64,000 nucleotides of DNA from Haliea sp. (GCA_016704305.1 JADJAL010000002.1:186001-250000), one strand, 5' to 3'; positions 39,434 to 49,413 are shown, counted from the first letter of the stretch. Program-made: numbers and translations. Notes: generated by a model not told the origin, from the letters alone.

Positions 39434-41833
39434 ATGAAGTACGAAGCAGAAATCGATGGATTGCGCGCCCTCGCTGTATTGAGCGTGCTTTTCTTTCACC
39501 TGGGTTTCGCTGGCTTTGGTGGCGGGTTCGTCGGCGTAGACGTTTTCTTCGTGATCAGCGGCTTTCTCATTACACGTCTCATCCGGGCTGAAGTACAAGG
39601 CACGGGAGCAATCCGTTTTTCCAACTTTTACGTGCGCCGTGCCCGTCGTCTTGCACCTGCAATGTTCTTTACCTTCGCAGTAACCTTTGCTTTTGCGGTA
39701 GCCATGTTTTCGCCGAGCGACATGCAACGATTCTCGGGATCACTCGTGCACGCAGTCCTGAGCCTTTCAAATTTCTTTTTTTGGACGGAGAGTGGCTATT
39801 TTGATACTGCGGCCAGCGTAAAGCCTCTGCTCCATACATGGTCGCTCAGCGTGGAGGAGCAGTTTTATCTGGTTTGGCCAGCCATTCTGGCGTTCTTACT
39901 GTTGAAGACACCGAAGCATACAGCACTCGTTGTGCTGGTCCTGGCTGGACTAATCAGTCTCGCCATGAACATCGACTTCTATGACGGGAATAGTAGATTG
40001 GTGCAAGCCGTCGCACCATCACTCAGCGGTTGGTTTGCCGATGGCGCGGCCACCATCTTCTACCTGGCGCCGTTTCGTGTATTCGAGTTCGCGATTGGAG
40101 CCAGTCTCGTGTTTCTTGGCCGGCGCGAACCGACCAGTCGAATCGTTGCCGAAATGCTGTCGATACTGGGGCTGGGACTTATTTTATTCGCTGTCCTGGT
40201 CTATTCAAAGGCTACGCCCTTTCCAACCATATTCGCCCTTCCCCCCTGTCTGGGCGCCGCCCTTCTGATCTACTTCGCCAGTACGTCGAAGTACTGCAAG
40301 CTTGTTTTGAGCCACCCATGGCTTGTCAGGCTGGGCCTGATTAGCTACTCACTGTATCTCATACACTGGCCCATCATCGTTTTTTACACCTACTACACGA
40401 AGGCCAGCTTATCGACCCTGGAGCGCGTGGTTATTGTCATTGCTTCAATCATTGCGGCCGAGATGATGTTCCGCTGGGTCGAAACGCCGTTTCGCCATAA
40501 TTCGAGAGCAGCGAACAACCTATCCCCCCCGGGCTTTGGCTTTTTTTGCGCGATGCTTGCACTGGTAATTTGCTTTGTCGGGGCCAGTGCCTGGGCCAAC
40601 CAGGGATGGACCTGGCGGTTTGGACAAAGTGCTACTGTGCGCGCATTCGGTGATGTCAAGCAACTGGAGCGGGAGCGGGAGGATTTCCTGCGAAGACATT
40701 TGCCCGTGCAGTCCTCGCCACCGAAGAAGACCAATCGGCAGATCCTCGTGATTGGCGACAGCCTCGGCGATGACCTGATGATTGGCTTGTTGGAGAACCT
40801 CAGTGGCGACTATGAAGTGCGATCAGAAAAGTACAACGGACTCTGCTACGAATCCTTTCTCAGCGATTCGAAGCCGCAGGCCGGACCCTGCGCGGACATC
40901 CTGGTGGGACTTGAAAACTCCGCGCTGCTTCCGATTGCGGACGAGGTGTACGTACTTTTCAGTATGGGCCCTGAATTCTGGGCTACGGAGTTTGTCCCAC
41001 TCATTGAATTCATACAGCGCCGGACGAAGCCAGGTACGCGAATCGTCCTGTTTGGGCGACGTCCATTATTCACCGATTTACATTCGATTGCTGTTTCAAT
41101 GCTTTCCGAGAATCAGTCGCTCGCACAAGTTGAACGTCGCGCGAGAGAGATAGCAGGCAACCTCGCTCCGTTGGACAGTCAGATGAATGTCACTGCCGAG
41201 AAACTGGGAATTGAGTTTATTTCCTCATTCGACATCATTTGTTCCGACACCCGTTGCAATTTTTTCTCGGATGAGGGCTCGCTCTTATTCTTCGACATGC
41301 ACCATCTGACGGTAGGCGGAGCACGGTGGTTTGGATCACATGTTGTCGATCGGCTTGAACATGGCGGCAAAGACCAGCTCCAGAATACCAAAGAGCACGT
41401 TATTGATCCGTTAAACGCTGCAAATGAGCAAACAAGTGTTACAAAGACGGCCTCGCCAGAGTCTGCAGACTTGACGCTCGAGGAAGGAGTCGCGATCGCC
41501 CAAAGCTATATGTCAGAATTGACCCGCATCGGCATGGATGGCCGGACTGTCCATGACATATCACATCTCCCGGCCTCTAAATCCAAAGTGACAGCCGCCC
41601 TTCTTATGCTGATGAACGTTGCGAAAACTCACGAAGATAAATCAAACTTCAAGAACGCGATTATTGTGTTGGCGTACTTTCAACCGGATATTGGCCCGAC
41701 CGCCGCAGGTCTCGACCAGGTGGGGCCGCAGCAGCAAACATGGCAGGAAATCGTAGACCGCGAGAAGCGCGCCCTGGAGGCTACCTTGGCACAACCGGGT
41801 TCCGTACCCGAAAGCGACCACAAGACTGAATAG
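39434..41833 (+). CDS. Acyltransferase 3 (OafA-like) - SGNH protein with the shared C-terminal domain
   Basis: 799 residues, intact, from ATG 39434. Residues 1-345 are a multi-spanning acyltransferase 3 domain (EIDGLRALAVLSVLFFHL, VDVFFVISGFLITRL, LHTWSLSVEEQFYL). An SGNH domain follows (about 435-660) with VIGDSLGDD as block I and FFDMHHLTVGG containing the Asp and His of the triad. This pair is the usual O-antigen/exopolysaccharide O-acetylase arrangement. Residues from about 678 to 785 are an extra domain (EEGVAIAQSYMSEL...FQPDIG) also found on two radical SAM proteins and the SGNH hydrolase nearby. The enzyme should take acetyl-CoA in the cytoplasm and acylate a sugar on the periplasmic side. 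Confidence 0.88.
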   Translation: MKYEAEIDGLRALAVLSVLFFHLGFAGFGGGFVGVDVFFVISGFLITRLIRAEVQGTGAIRFSNFYVRRARRLAPAMFFTFAVTFAFAVAMFSPSDMQRFSGSLVHAVLSLSNFFFWTESGYFDTAASVKPLLHTWSLSVEEQFYLVWPAILAFLLLKTPKHTALVVLVLAGLISLAMNIDFYDGNSRLVQAVAPSLSGWFADGAATIFYLAPFRVFEFAIGASLVFLGRREPTSRIVAEMLSILGLGLILFAVLVYSKATPFPTIFALPPCLGAALLIYFASTSKYCKLVLSHPWLVRLGLISYSLYLIHWPIIVFYTYYTKASLSTLERVVIVIASIIAAEMMFRWVETPFRHNSRAANNLSPPGFGFFCAMLALVICFVGASAWANQGWTWRFGQSATVRAFGDVKQLEREREDFLRRHLPVQSSPPKKTNRQILVIGDSLGDDLMIGLLENLSGDYEVRSEKYNGLCYESFLSDSKPQAGPCADILVGLENSALLPIADEVYVLFSMGPEFWATEFVPLIEFIQRRTKPGTRIVLFGRRPLFTDLHSIAVSMLSENQSLAQVERRAREIAGNLAPLDSQMNVTAEKLGIEFISSFDIICSDTRCNFFSDEGSLLFFDMHHLTVGGARWFGSHVVDRLEHGGKDQLQNTKEHVIDPLNAANEQTSVTKTASPESADLTLEEGVAIAQSYMSELTRIGMDGRTVHDISHLPASKSKVTAALLMLMNVAKTHEDKSNFKNAIIVLAYFQPDIGPTAAGLDQVGPQQQTWQEIVDREKRALEATLAQPGSVPESDHKTE

Positions 41834-41890
41834 GCCAGCACCCTTCCATCGCCGCGATCATCTCACTGGGTGCGCCAAAGAACAGCTCTG

Positions 41891-43595
41891 TCACCTCTTT
41901 TGGGTCCGCGACGCTATTTCCCGACCGTTTTCCTGCATCTGCGCTTCAACGACACTTCTCCAGGCGTGTTGATCTGATCGCATGGAATCGATCGCAACAG
42001 CAGCCTCTCCCACACCCGGCTGGAAGAAAGCGAGGACTGCCGCAGCCTCCCTGGCAAACGCCTGCTGGTCTGCGGCTAATTTTCCCTTCAGGATGATCAC
42101 AATGGCGGAAAGGATGTCGACTTTGGGTTGATTGAGCAAGGATTCGTCAAACACCTTGCTGCCATTCAAACCAATGCCGGAGATGAGGGTGCCGAAATCC
42201 TTTAAAATTTCAGTCGCTTGCGCGCTCGACATTTCGCTTTGCTGCCGATCACTCGTAATTAATGCGGTTTGCGGCAACGTGTTCTGGAGCGTCTCACGCT
42301 GCGGGGACGCATGCATACCCAGGTTTTGCTCGTAGTGAGCGATGAAACCGGCGGCATCAGTATTGCTGAAGCCATCGCCCAGCAGCACGAACGCTTTTGC
42401 CATCTCAGGTTCGGATTCGCCGAAGACTTCGCCAAATCTCTGTGCGACCAGGCGGTCCTGGTCGTTGTAAATATGGTGCACCATTTTTGGCAGGTAGCAG
42501 CGCATGCAGACGGTATCAATGTGGTCCAGACCATCCGTCGGTTTCCCCCCCATGACCATGCGTGACTTCGTGAAAAGATCATTGTTCCATACCTCGGTAA
42601 AGCGCGTCTGACCGGGCACGACGGTCCCGAAGTCGTCCTTGTCCTTGGCAACACCACAACACGGTGCGACAGGGCCGCCGGCACTGATTACAGAGTAGCC
42701 GTAGTGCCAGCTACAGGTCCGCGGAAGTATTGAATCGAACTGCTTGGGCAAGATACTCCAGAACGGGGCGACGGCAGACTCATGCTCAAAGAAGTAGTCT
42801 TCACGACCGGCATCTTTCCAACTTTGTATGAATGCGTGCGTATCTTCGGCAGAGTAGTAAGGTTGCTCATGCTCACGGTGGCTAGGTAGCCAGCCAGGGT
42901 CGCTGATAAACGCGTCACCCGCGAGGAACGTAACACCAATGTCCTCCGAAAACCTGCGTGCGTCCTCAATTTCGTGCTCATTGTGCTTGAAGATGAGGAA
43001 TTTATATAACAGCTCGGTATCCAGCCCGAGCCGATCCCGCGTCCTGGCGAGGCGCGTGAGGTTCTCGCGAACGAGCTTCACATCACCGCCGACGCGATGC
43101 ACCTCGTATGCCTCCTGCGAGAATCCGTCAATCGATGCGCTGAGTCGGCCAATCCCAGCGCTTGAGAAGCTGCTCGATGCGCTGGTCGGACAGGGGGAGC
43201 GAGAGGTTTGAGTGCACCTCCGTGGCGATATCCCGGTCGGTCGCTTTGGCGATGAACTCGTGCAAGCGCGGATTCAGGAGCGGTTCGCCGTAGTTGTAAA
43301 ACATTATGAGGAACAGCTGATCAGCGAGCTCCTCCAGTACGCTGTCGAATAGCTCGAGGGAGAGTTTTTTTCGGTCGGAGCGATATAACGTGGTTAAAGC
43401 ATTCTTCTGCTTCTTGCTCTCGTTTTCTATGCCGGTCGGGCAGGTCGGACAGAGCAGTTGGCAGGTGTCCGAAGGATCGAGGGAAATGTAGTATGGCAGC
43501 GTGCTGACTTTCTCGGCCGCAGTAAGCATCTCGTATTTCGAACGCAGGAAGTTTGTAAACGCGGATCGATTTCGTTTCTTGAACGCTAATGCCAT
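41891..43595 (-). CDS. Radical SAM/SPASM protein with the shared C-terminal domain, one frameshift
   Basis: About 568 residues from ATG 43595 (GGAG upstream) across a break near 43157, where dropping one base joins LLK to AGIGRLSASIDGF. The radical SAM motif is CQLLCPTC (about residues 48-55). A SPASM-type auxiliary region follows (TCSWHYGYSV, APCCGVAKDKDDFG, VCMRCYLPK). The last 105 residues (ATEILKDFGTLIS...AVLAFFQPGVG) are nearly the same as the C-terminus of the adjacent SGNH hydrolase, at DNA level as well. It is the last gene of the carbamoyltransferase cassette. Radical SAM/SPASM enzymes modify peptides or sugars; the substrate is unknown. Confidence 0.82.
41902..42196. repeat. 295-bp direct repeat, copy A (3' end of radical SAM gene)
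   Basis: Starts at GGGTCCGCGACGCTA and ends at GGTGCCGAA. Copy B at 43656-43950 has the same length and orientation with scattered substitutions only. It encodes the conserved part of the shared C-terminal domain. Confidence 0.85.
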
Positions 43596-43647
43596 TGTGT
43601 TTTCTCCACTCCACCACGCGACGCTTGCAAAGCTATCGATGCCATCA

Positions 43648-45379
43648 TCAACCCTGGGTCCGCGACGCTACTTCCTGACTGTTTTTCTGCATCTCCGCCT
43701 CAACGACACTTCTCCACGTGTGCTGATCCGAACGCAGGGAGTCGATCGCGACACCATCCTCGCCCGCACCCGGCTGGAAGAACGCGAGCACTGCCGCAGC
43801 CTCCCTGGCAAAAGCCTTCTGATCCGCGGCATTATCGCCATTCAGGATGGTCACAATGGCTGAAAGGATCTCGACTTTGGGATGATTGAGCAAGGATTCA
43901 TCGAATACCTTGCTACCATCCAAGCCCATATCGGCGACGACGGTGCCGAACTGACTCATGATCTGAGTGGCTTGATCGCCCGCGCGCTCGGCTCAGGCGC
44001 TGGCATGCTTTGAGTCAGGTCGTTTCGCCGTGATGAACTCTCATCCCCGGATGGCTCCATAGCGACGCCAGGCTTCTCCCCTTCGGTTAGTCTGGCTTCA
44101 ATCAGCGTTGCCAATGCCCGTCCCGCAAGTGCGTTGCCGCGCGCGTTGAAGTGGCTGTCGCGCAAGTGGTAAAGATGCCGTTGTCCATCTGGGAGCGGCT
44201 CCTCGGCAAGTAGTAACGGCAAGAGGTCCACGATATCGCGATCACCAGCCTCGGCCCACTCCCGTATTTTGACTTGCGGCAAATCGCGTTGCAGCGGCAG
44301 CTCATTTTTCTCAACAACCGCCTGCCACAGTTCATCATTAACCTGGTATTCGTCGGGTATTATCAGGAATGCCAGCGGGACGTCACCAGCGGCACTCTCT
44401 ATGTTGCTCAACGCGGCGAAAAATCGCTCATACACTCCTGGGTGGTTGGCAGCGCCGATGTATGCGTTGCGAGCGGCCAACGCGGTGAACGTTTCTTCGC
44501 CCATGCTTGGGGTTTCCAGTGATGGGTCGGTCAACCAGGGATAGTGAATGGCGAGGTCCCCGGCGGTCGCATCTGCCGAACCCTGTATCCAATTGCGGCT
44601 TTGAGCGCGGCGCAGGATCCCTATCCGGTGCCAGACTACTCCGACCATATAACGCTGGGCATCGTACCATCCCGTGGGCGCTGCCGGCGGCGCTTCAACC
44701 ACAATGTCGTTGCCGACATACAGTGCAATCACTACCAGATCCGGTTGCAGCGGAAGTGCTTCCTCGACGAGATGGTAGAGATAATCGACAGGATTGGTGC
44801 CGGGAAAACCGATGTTATAGACCTCGGCACCGGGAAACTCACGCTCGGCTACGGTCGTGTAGTGATAATGATGAGGAACAACACCGTAGCTGAAGGAATC
44901 GCCGATGGTGACGACCAGTGGCAGCGAGCGCTCCGATGGCGGCAGGAACTCGGTGTCGTAGTGTCCAAATGAGTTTATCGGAAACGAAAAACGCTCGGCG
45001 CCCGGCTGCATCCGCTCTGAGTCACGCCGAATTTGAGAGGACGTCGATTCCGTGACCAACAGGGGAGTCGGCCACACAACCGACAAAATGCGCAACGCGA
45101 GGTTTCGCCGCGATGCCACATCCACACCATTCGTTCGATCTTGATGATGCCGAAGAGCGCGATCACCATGATGGACAAAAACAAAATCCACATCGGGATC
45201 TGGCCGCCCAGCAAACCAACCAGCGGAAGACGTTCCAGTAAAAGACCCAGCAGCACCTGCTGCTCCCACATTTGCCAAAGTGTAAACAGGCACAGCGCGA
45301 CGCCAAGTGCGTGAAGAACCTGAAACAGCAATATTACAAGCGGCGCGGGCGCAATCCTGGGCTTTGGTTCATCTTGCAT
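43648..45379 (-). CDS. Membrane-anchored SGNH/GDSL hydrolase with the shared C-terminal domain, two frameshifts
   Basis: About 577 residues from ATG 45379. N-terminal residues 1-80 hold two or three hydrophobic segments. A break near 45105 (one A missing in GAAACC) joins WHRGE to NLALRILSVVWPTP. The SGNH domain shows TIGDSFSYGV with the nucleophile Ser, VIALYVGNDI with Gly/Asn, and DSHFNARGNAL with the catalytic Asp-His. A second break near 43978 joins EPSA to GDQATQIMSQFGTVVADMGL, the C-terminal domain shared with three other proteins; read without the shift this part looks like a separate 103-residue ORF. It follows the DUF5989 and SxtJ genes and probably removes or transfers an acyl group on the outer side of the membrane. 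Confidence 0.78.
43656..43950. repeat. 295-bp direct repeat, copy B (3' end of SGNH hydrolase gene)
   Basis: Same length and orientation as copy A (41902-42196), 1754 bp away, with only base substitutions between them. It encodes the conserved part of the shared C-terminal domain. Confidence 0.85.
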
Positions 45380-45507
45380 ATAACGTTAATCCCATGGCCG
45401 AATCTTCCATCGAAGACTCGCCAATAATCAGTTGCTCGGAAACAAGGCAATATCTACCGCTAAGGAATTCGCCAACCAGCGCAAGGCACCAAAGTGGATT
45501 GCCCGGT

Positions 45508-45660
45508 CTAGAACAATGTATAAATAAACGGGGCAATGGCTGAACCCTGCGCTACAACAATGAGCAATCCCAGTAACAGCATCACGAGAATAATCGGCGC
45601 CAGCCAAAACTTCTTCCGCTCCCTCATGAAGCCCCACAGATCCTTTAACAGGTCAATCAT
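45508..45660 (-). CDS. DUF5989-family small membrane protein
   Basis: 50 residues, from ATG 45660 to TAG 45508-45510. It reads LLKDLWGFMRERKKFWLAP, then one hydrophobic helix, then SAIAPFIYTLF at the end, which matches what I know of DUF5989. The start codon overlaps the stop of the SxtJ gene by one base (TAATG), so translation is coupled. Such proteins sit between SxtJ and SGNH hydrolase genes in carbamoyltransferase cassettes; their function is unknown. Confidence 0.82.
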   Translation of the reverse strand: MIDLLKDLWGFMRERKKFWLAPIILVMLLLGLLIVVAQGSAIAPFIYTLF

Positions 45661-46121
45661 TAGTACGGCTTCTCCAAATTACTGATCGGATTGTCTTTCG
45701 AGACAGTTCGATAGGTATCGGCCCTCGCATCCCACTTACGTTGCATCGAATCCTTGCCTCGTGCTCTCATCACAAGGCCAATTGGCGCAAACACCAGGTA
45801 GAACACAACGCCCATAATCAGCGGTGTCATCACCGAGCTCATCATCAAGCCGAATCTCATCCAGTTGCGATACACGCCCCTTAAACTCATTGGCGCGACC
45901 AGGCCCCACACGACAAGCAAGCCACCCAGCAGAAAGGGCCAGCGCAAGGCTGTCACAGCAGGGTTTACGGCACCCCAGAAATCATAGGCATGAAGCAGCC
46001 TGACACCCGAGAATATCCATGGAAGAAAAAGACCGAACAAACCAATGATAACAAGGCCGGTCACTACCCCAAATTCTCGCAGACCTTTACGATCCAGCTC
46101 TGGTATTGCATGCATAGCCAT
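45660..46121 (-). CDS. SxtJ-family membrane protein
   Basis: About 153 residues from ATG 46121; an in-frame TTG one codon earlier overlaps the upstream gene. It has four hydrophobic segments with the conserved order seen in SxtJ-like proteins: a short amphipathic start (IPELDRKGLREFG), paired helices, then MSLRGVYRNWMRFG and a basic C-terminal tail. SxtJ lies beside the carbamoyltransferase gene in saxitoxin clusters and in many surface-glycan loci. Its start overlaps the carbamoyltransferase stop (TGATG), which implies coupled translation. Confidence 0.82.
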   Translation of the reverse strand: MAMHAIPELDRKGLREFGVVTGLVIIGLFGLFLPWIFSGVRLLHAYDFWGAVNPAVTALRWPFLLGGLLVVWGLVAPMSLRGVYRNWMRFGLMMSSVMTPLIMGVVFYLVFAPIGLVMRARGKDSMQRKWDARADTYRTVSKDNPISNLEKPY

Positions 46122-47970
46122 CAATCCAACGCAAACTCTTCCTTCCAGTCATCGGTACCTTCCCATGGCGGTTGGTCCGTTTTAGCGAGCAGGAAGTTAT
46201 CGATGATCAAATAGTCCATTTCGGTGCGCATGAAACAGCGATACGCATCGTCAGCCGTCATCACTATGGGCTCACCACGCACATTGAACGACGTGTTCAC
46301 AAGTACACCGCAGCCGGTTTTACTGTTGAACTCCGTAAGAATCCTGTGAAAATACGGATTGGTTTCCTTATGCACTGTCTGGATACGTGCGGAGTAATCC
46401 ACATGGGTAATCGCCGGCAACCTGGACCGCGGCACATTGAGCTTGGCGATACCGAACAGCTTCTCCTGCGCTTCGGTCATTGCAATGCGCTGGTCTTCGA
46501 CCACCGGCGCGACGAGTAACATGTAAGGGCTCGGCCGGTCCTGGATAAAATAATCGGACACTCTCTCGGCCAGCACCGCAGGGGCGAACGGCCGGAAGGA
46601 CTCACGATACTTGATCTTCAGGTTCATAACCGACTGCATCTTTGGACTGCGCGCATCACCGATAATCGAACGGCCACCCAATGCGCGAGGACCAAACTCC
46701 ATACGGCCCTGCGCCATACCCACGACGTTCTCGGCAGCCAAAATCTCGGCAACGGCCGGGAACAGCTCTTCATCCGGGAGTTGCCGATAGACGGCGCCGT
46801 AGGCATCCAGGTCCTTCCTGATCCCTGCTTCGGTAAACTTCGGCCCAAGATAAGCACCGGTCATCAAGTCACTTTGCCATCAACCGCGCGTGGGCCATCC
46901 CTGTAGTGATGCCAGACAATCGCGGCGGCACCGAGGCGCCACCGGCATCACCGGCTGCAGGCTGAATCCAGATATCCTTGAAAGGCCCATCGCGCAACAC
47001 AATACCATTCGCTACGCAGTTCAATGCAACCCCGCCCGCAAGGCACAGGTAATCGGCGCCGGTTTCCTTGTGCAGCGTTTGCGCAAGTCGCATCACGACC
47101 ATCTCTGTAACCTGTTGAATCGACGCCGCCAGATCCATTTCACGCTGTGTGATCTCAGTCTCCGCTGTACGCACCGGACCACCGAACAATTGCGCAAACT
47201 TGTCGTTGGTCATCGTCAGGCCAGTGCAATAATTGAAATACGACATGTCGAGCCGGAAAGTCCCGTCGGCTTTAAGGTCAATGAGATTGTCGAGGATCAG
47301 GTCAACATAGACCGGCTGGCCATAAGGGGCCAGGCCCATCAGCTTGTACTCGCCGGAGTTCACCTTGAAGCCTGTAAAATAGGTAAAAGCCGAATACAGC
47401 AGGCCGAGGGAATGCGGAAAGTCGATTTCCCACAATGGCTTAAGGCGGTTCCCTTCACCCAGCCAGGCCGAGGTTGTCGCCCACTCACCAACTCCGTCCA
47501 GACACAGCACAACGGCCTTTTTGGTAGGGACTGAAAAAGAACGCGGACGCCGCATGCGACTGGTGGTGCTCGGCAAACATCAAGTCAGGCAACTCGCCCT
47601 GCTTGCAGTTACCCAATGTGGCGAGTTCACGCTTCAAAGTGGTTTTTAAATAGAGCTTCTCTTTCAGCCAAACCGGCATGGCTGCGATAAATGACCGAAA
47701 ACCGTTTGGCGCGTATGCGAGATAGGTTTCAAGCAGCCGTTCAAACTTGACCAGCGGCTTATCGTAGAACACCACGTGATCAATATCCGTAACTTGTATG
47801 CCAGCTTCCTCAAGACAATATTCAATCGCCTCGGCAGGAAACGCAGGATCATGTTTCTTGCGTGTAAACCGCTCCTGCTGCGCCGCCGCGACAATTTTTC
47901 CGTCATGGATCAAGGCGGCCGCGCTGTCGTGGTAATACGCCGAAAGCCCAAGAATGTAAGTACCGCTCAC
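46121..47970 (-). CDS. NodU/CmcH-family carbamoyltransferase, three frameshifts
   Basis: About 616 residues from GTG 47970. Breaks lie in the A5 run near 47538, near 46903 and near 46868. The N-terminal (TsaD/Kae1-like) domain shows LGLSAYYHDSAAAL and FAEHHQSHAASAFF with the metal-binding His residues. The C-terminal part shows LCLAGGVALNCVANG, QGRMEFGPRALGGRS and GVLVNTSFNVRGEP. The enzyme makes carbamoyl-AMP from carbamoyl phosphate and ATP and transfers the carbamoyl group to a hydroxyl, usually on a sugar or antibiotic. It is the first gene of a cassette with SxtJ, DUF5989, SGNH hydrolase and radical SAM genes, all with short gaps or overlaps. Confidence 0.87.
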
Positions 47971-48426
47971 GCTGTTATTCTCTATCCCGTTTGCAACGTC
48001 AACTCAGCATCGAACAGGCGCTGAATCTTCTATCGCTCTCGTGCCAAATTACGACCCACGCCGGATAATAGGCGCTTAACACTATAACAAGAAATTATTA
48101 CATCGATTCTGTGACACCAGTCTCTATAAACGAAACGGCCCGGGTCGCTCATCGACAGATATGCGAACAGGCTGGAACATGACTTTCGGCTATAAGAAAA
48201 CGGTCCACTGCGATCAAAATTGTCAGCTTTGTTTGCACATCCTAACATAATCAATGGTTCCAGAAGTATATTTTCATTATTAATCAATAGGTTAAAAATT
48301 ATGGCGCAAAATTTGCTGAGCCATGCCCAGTTGCCGGTGAAGGTCATCCATCAACACCGCAATCTGAAGTCAACGCCGCGCGCCCCTAAAGCCCAAGGCC
48401 TGCAACCGCAATCTGGAGACACTTTT
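47971..48426. other. Divergent intergenic region, right border of the accessory locus
   Basis: About 455 bp between the carbamoyltransferase and PEP-CTERM genes. The central part is AT-rich and holds a good sigma-70-like promoter for the plus strand (48220-48248), giving a long leader of about 170 nt before the PEP-CTERM start. No riboswitch fold could be recognised by eye. No gene is supported. Confidence 0.45.
48220..48248 (+). promoter_or_regulatory. Predicted sigma-70 promoter for the PEP-CTERM gene
   Basis: TTGTCA (48220-48225), a 17-base spacer, then TAACAT (48243-48248). Both hexamers are close to consensus and the spacing is ideal. It drives towards the gene at 48427. Confidence 0.5.
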
Positions 48427-49398
48427 ATGAATCGGATGAAAACCACAATATCCCTGCTCGCCGCTGCGCTGGGTGCGGCAACGCTGGCGCTACCGGCAGT
48501 TGCGTTTCCCGTCGCCGTGCTGAACTCCACGGGCACGATCGACGCCAGTTTCCAAAACGGCCTTTCAGTGAAAGGCGACGTGGACGCCCAGTACCGAACG
48601 CCGCCGGGCTCGCCAAGGCCTTACGAGTTCAAAAGCAGCCTGGATCTTGGCGCGGTGAACGTAACGCCATCAGTGCGAGTGACAACGCCGGAGATCGTGC
48701 TGGTTGAAGAAAGCGAGGTCTGCGTGCCCTTCCTCGGTTGTATCACGATCCCGGGTGTGAGCATTCCATCGCAGGTCCTCCCGGTGAATCCGAGCATCGC
48801 CCTGACAGACCCCATTAACGTGTACAACGTTTCCTACGTCACGGGCGTATTGCCTGTGGGCGGGGTATTCAATTTTGACTTCGGCACACCGCTGCTCGGC
48901 CAGGCACTGACCCTCGACAACGTGGTGCAGAACCAGTTCGAGTCAGGTGCGACTACCGTCAACGACACCCGAACGATTGGTCCTTAACCAGCCATTTTTG
49001 AATATGAAGGCGTCCTGCAACCGGGCGGCGAACAGATCCTGGGTGAGTACATGCTGGACATCACAGGTCCTGGACTGCTCGCCGAACTCGAAAACCTCTT
49101 GCTGGGTCTCATCAATGAGAACACGGATCTGATAGTAGAGATTGTCTTCGACTTGCTGCTTCAGACTGATCCCTGCGCTGCCGCTGGTGCCCTGGAGGAT
49201 CTGTGCAACGATGCGCTGGCGAATCTGGATCCCACTTCTATCGGAATTGAAGTGGTCAGTCTCGGGAATTTTGACGCCACCTACATCTGGCGGAATTCCA
49301 TCGAGTCCGTACCGGTGCCTGCTTCGCTGCCCCTGGTAGCCCTGGGTTTAGTGCTGATGGGCGCGGTATCGCGTCGTCGAAACAAGGTTGCTGCCTAA
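48427..49398 (+). CDS. PEP-CTERM-type exported surface protein, interrupted by an in-frame TAA
   Basis: ATG 48427 with CTGGAGA about 10 nt upstream. A signal peptide is clear (MNRMKTTISLLAAALGAATL... to about residue 27). The body is low in motifs and ends with a PEP-CTERM sorting tail: VPVPASLPLVALG, a hydrophobic helix and RRRNK. Exosortase should cut at the VPxPA site and the protein should be released or anchored in the envelope. The codon at 48985 is TAA, and the same frame continues as PAIFEYEGVLQPGGEQIL to 49398, so this is a nonsense codon or a base error, not a shift. PEP-CTERM proteins usually accompany exopolysaccharide production, which fits the locus to its left. Confidence 0.72.
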
Positions 49399-49413
49399 CC
49401 ACAGGCGAAGCCT

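Noticed and set aside
43648..43959. Stand-alone 103-residue gene for the shared C-terminal domain
   Set aside because: One restored base near 43978 joins it to the SGNH hydrolase with a continuous alignment to the radical SAM C-terminus, so a fused domain is more likely.
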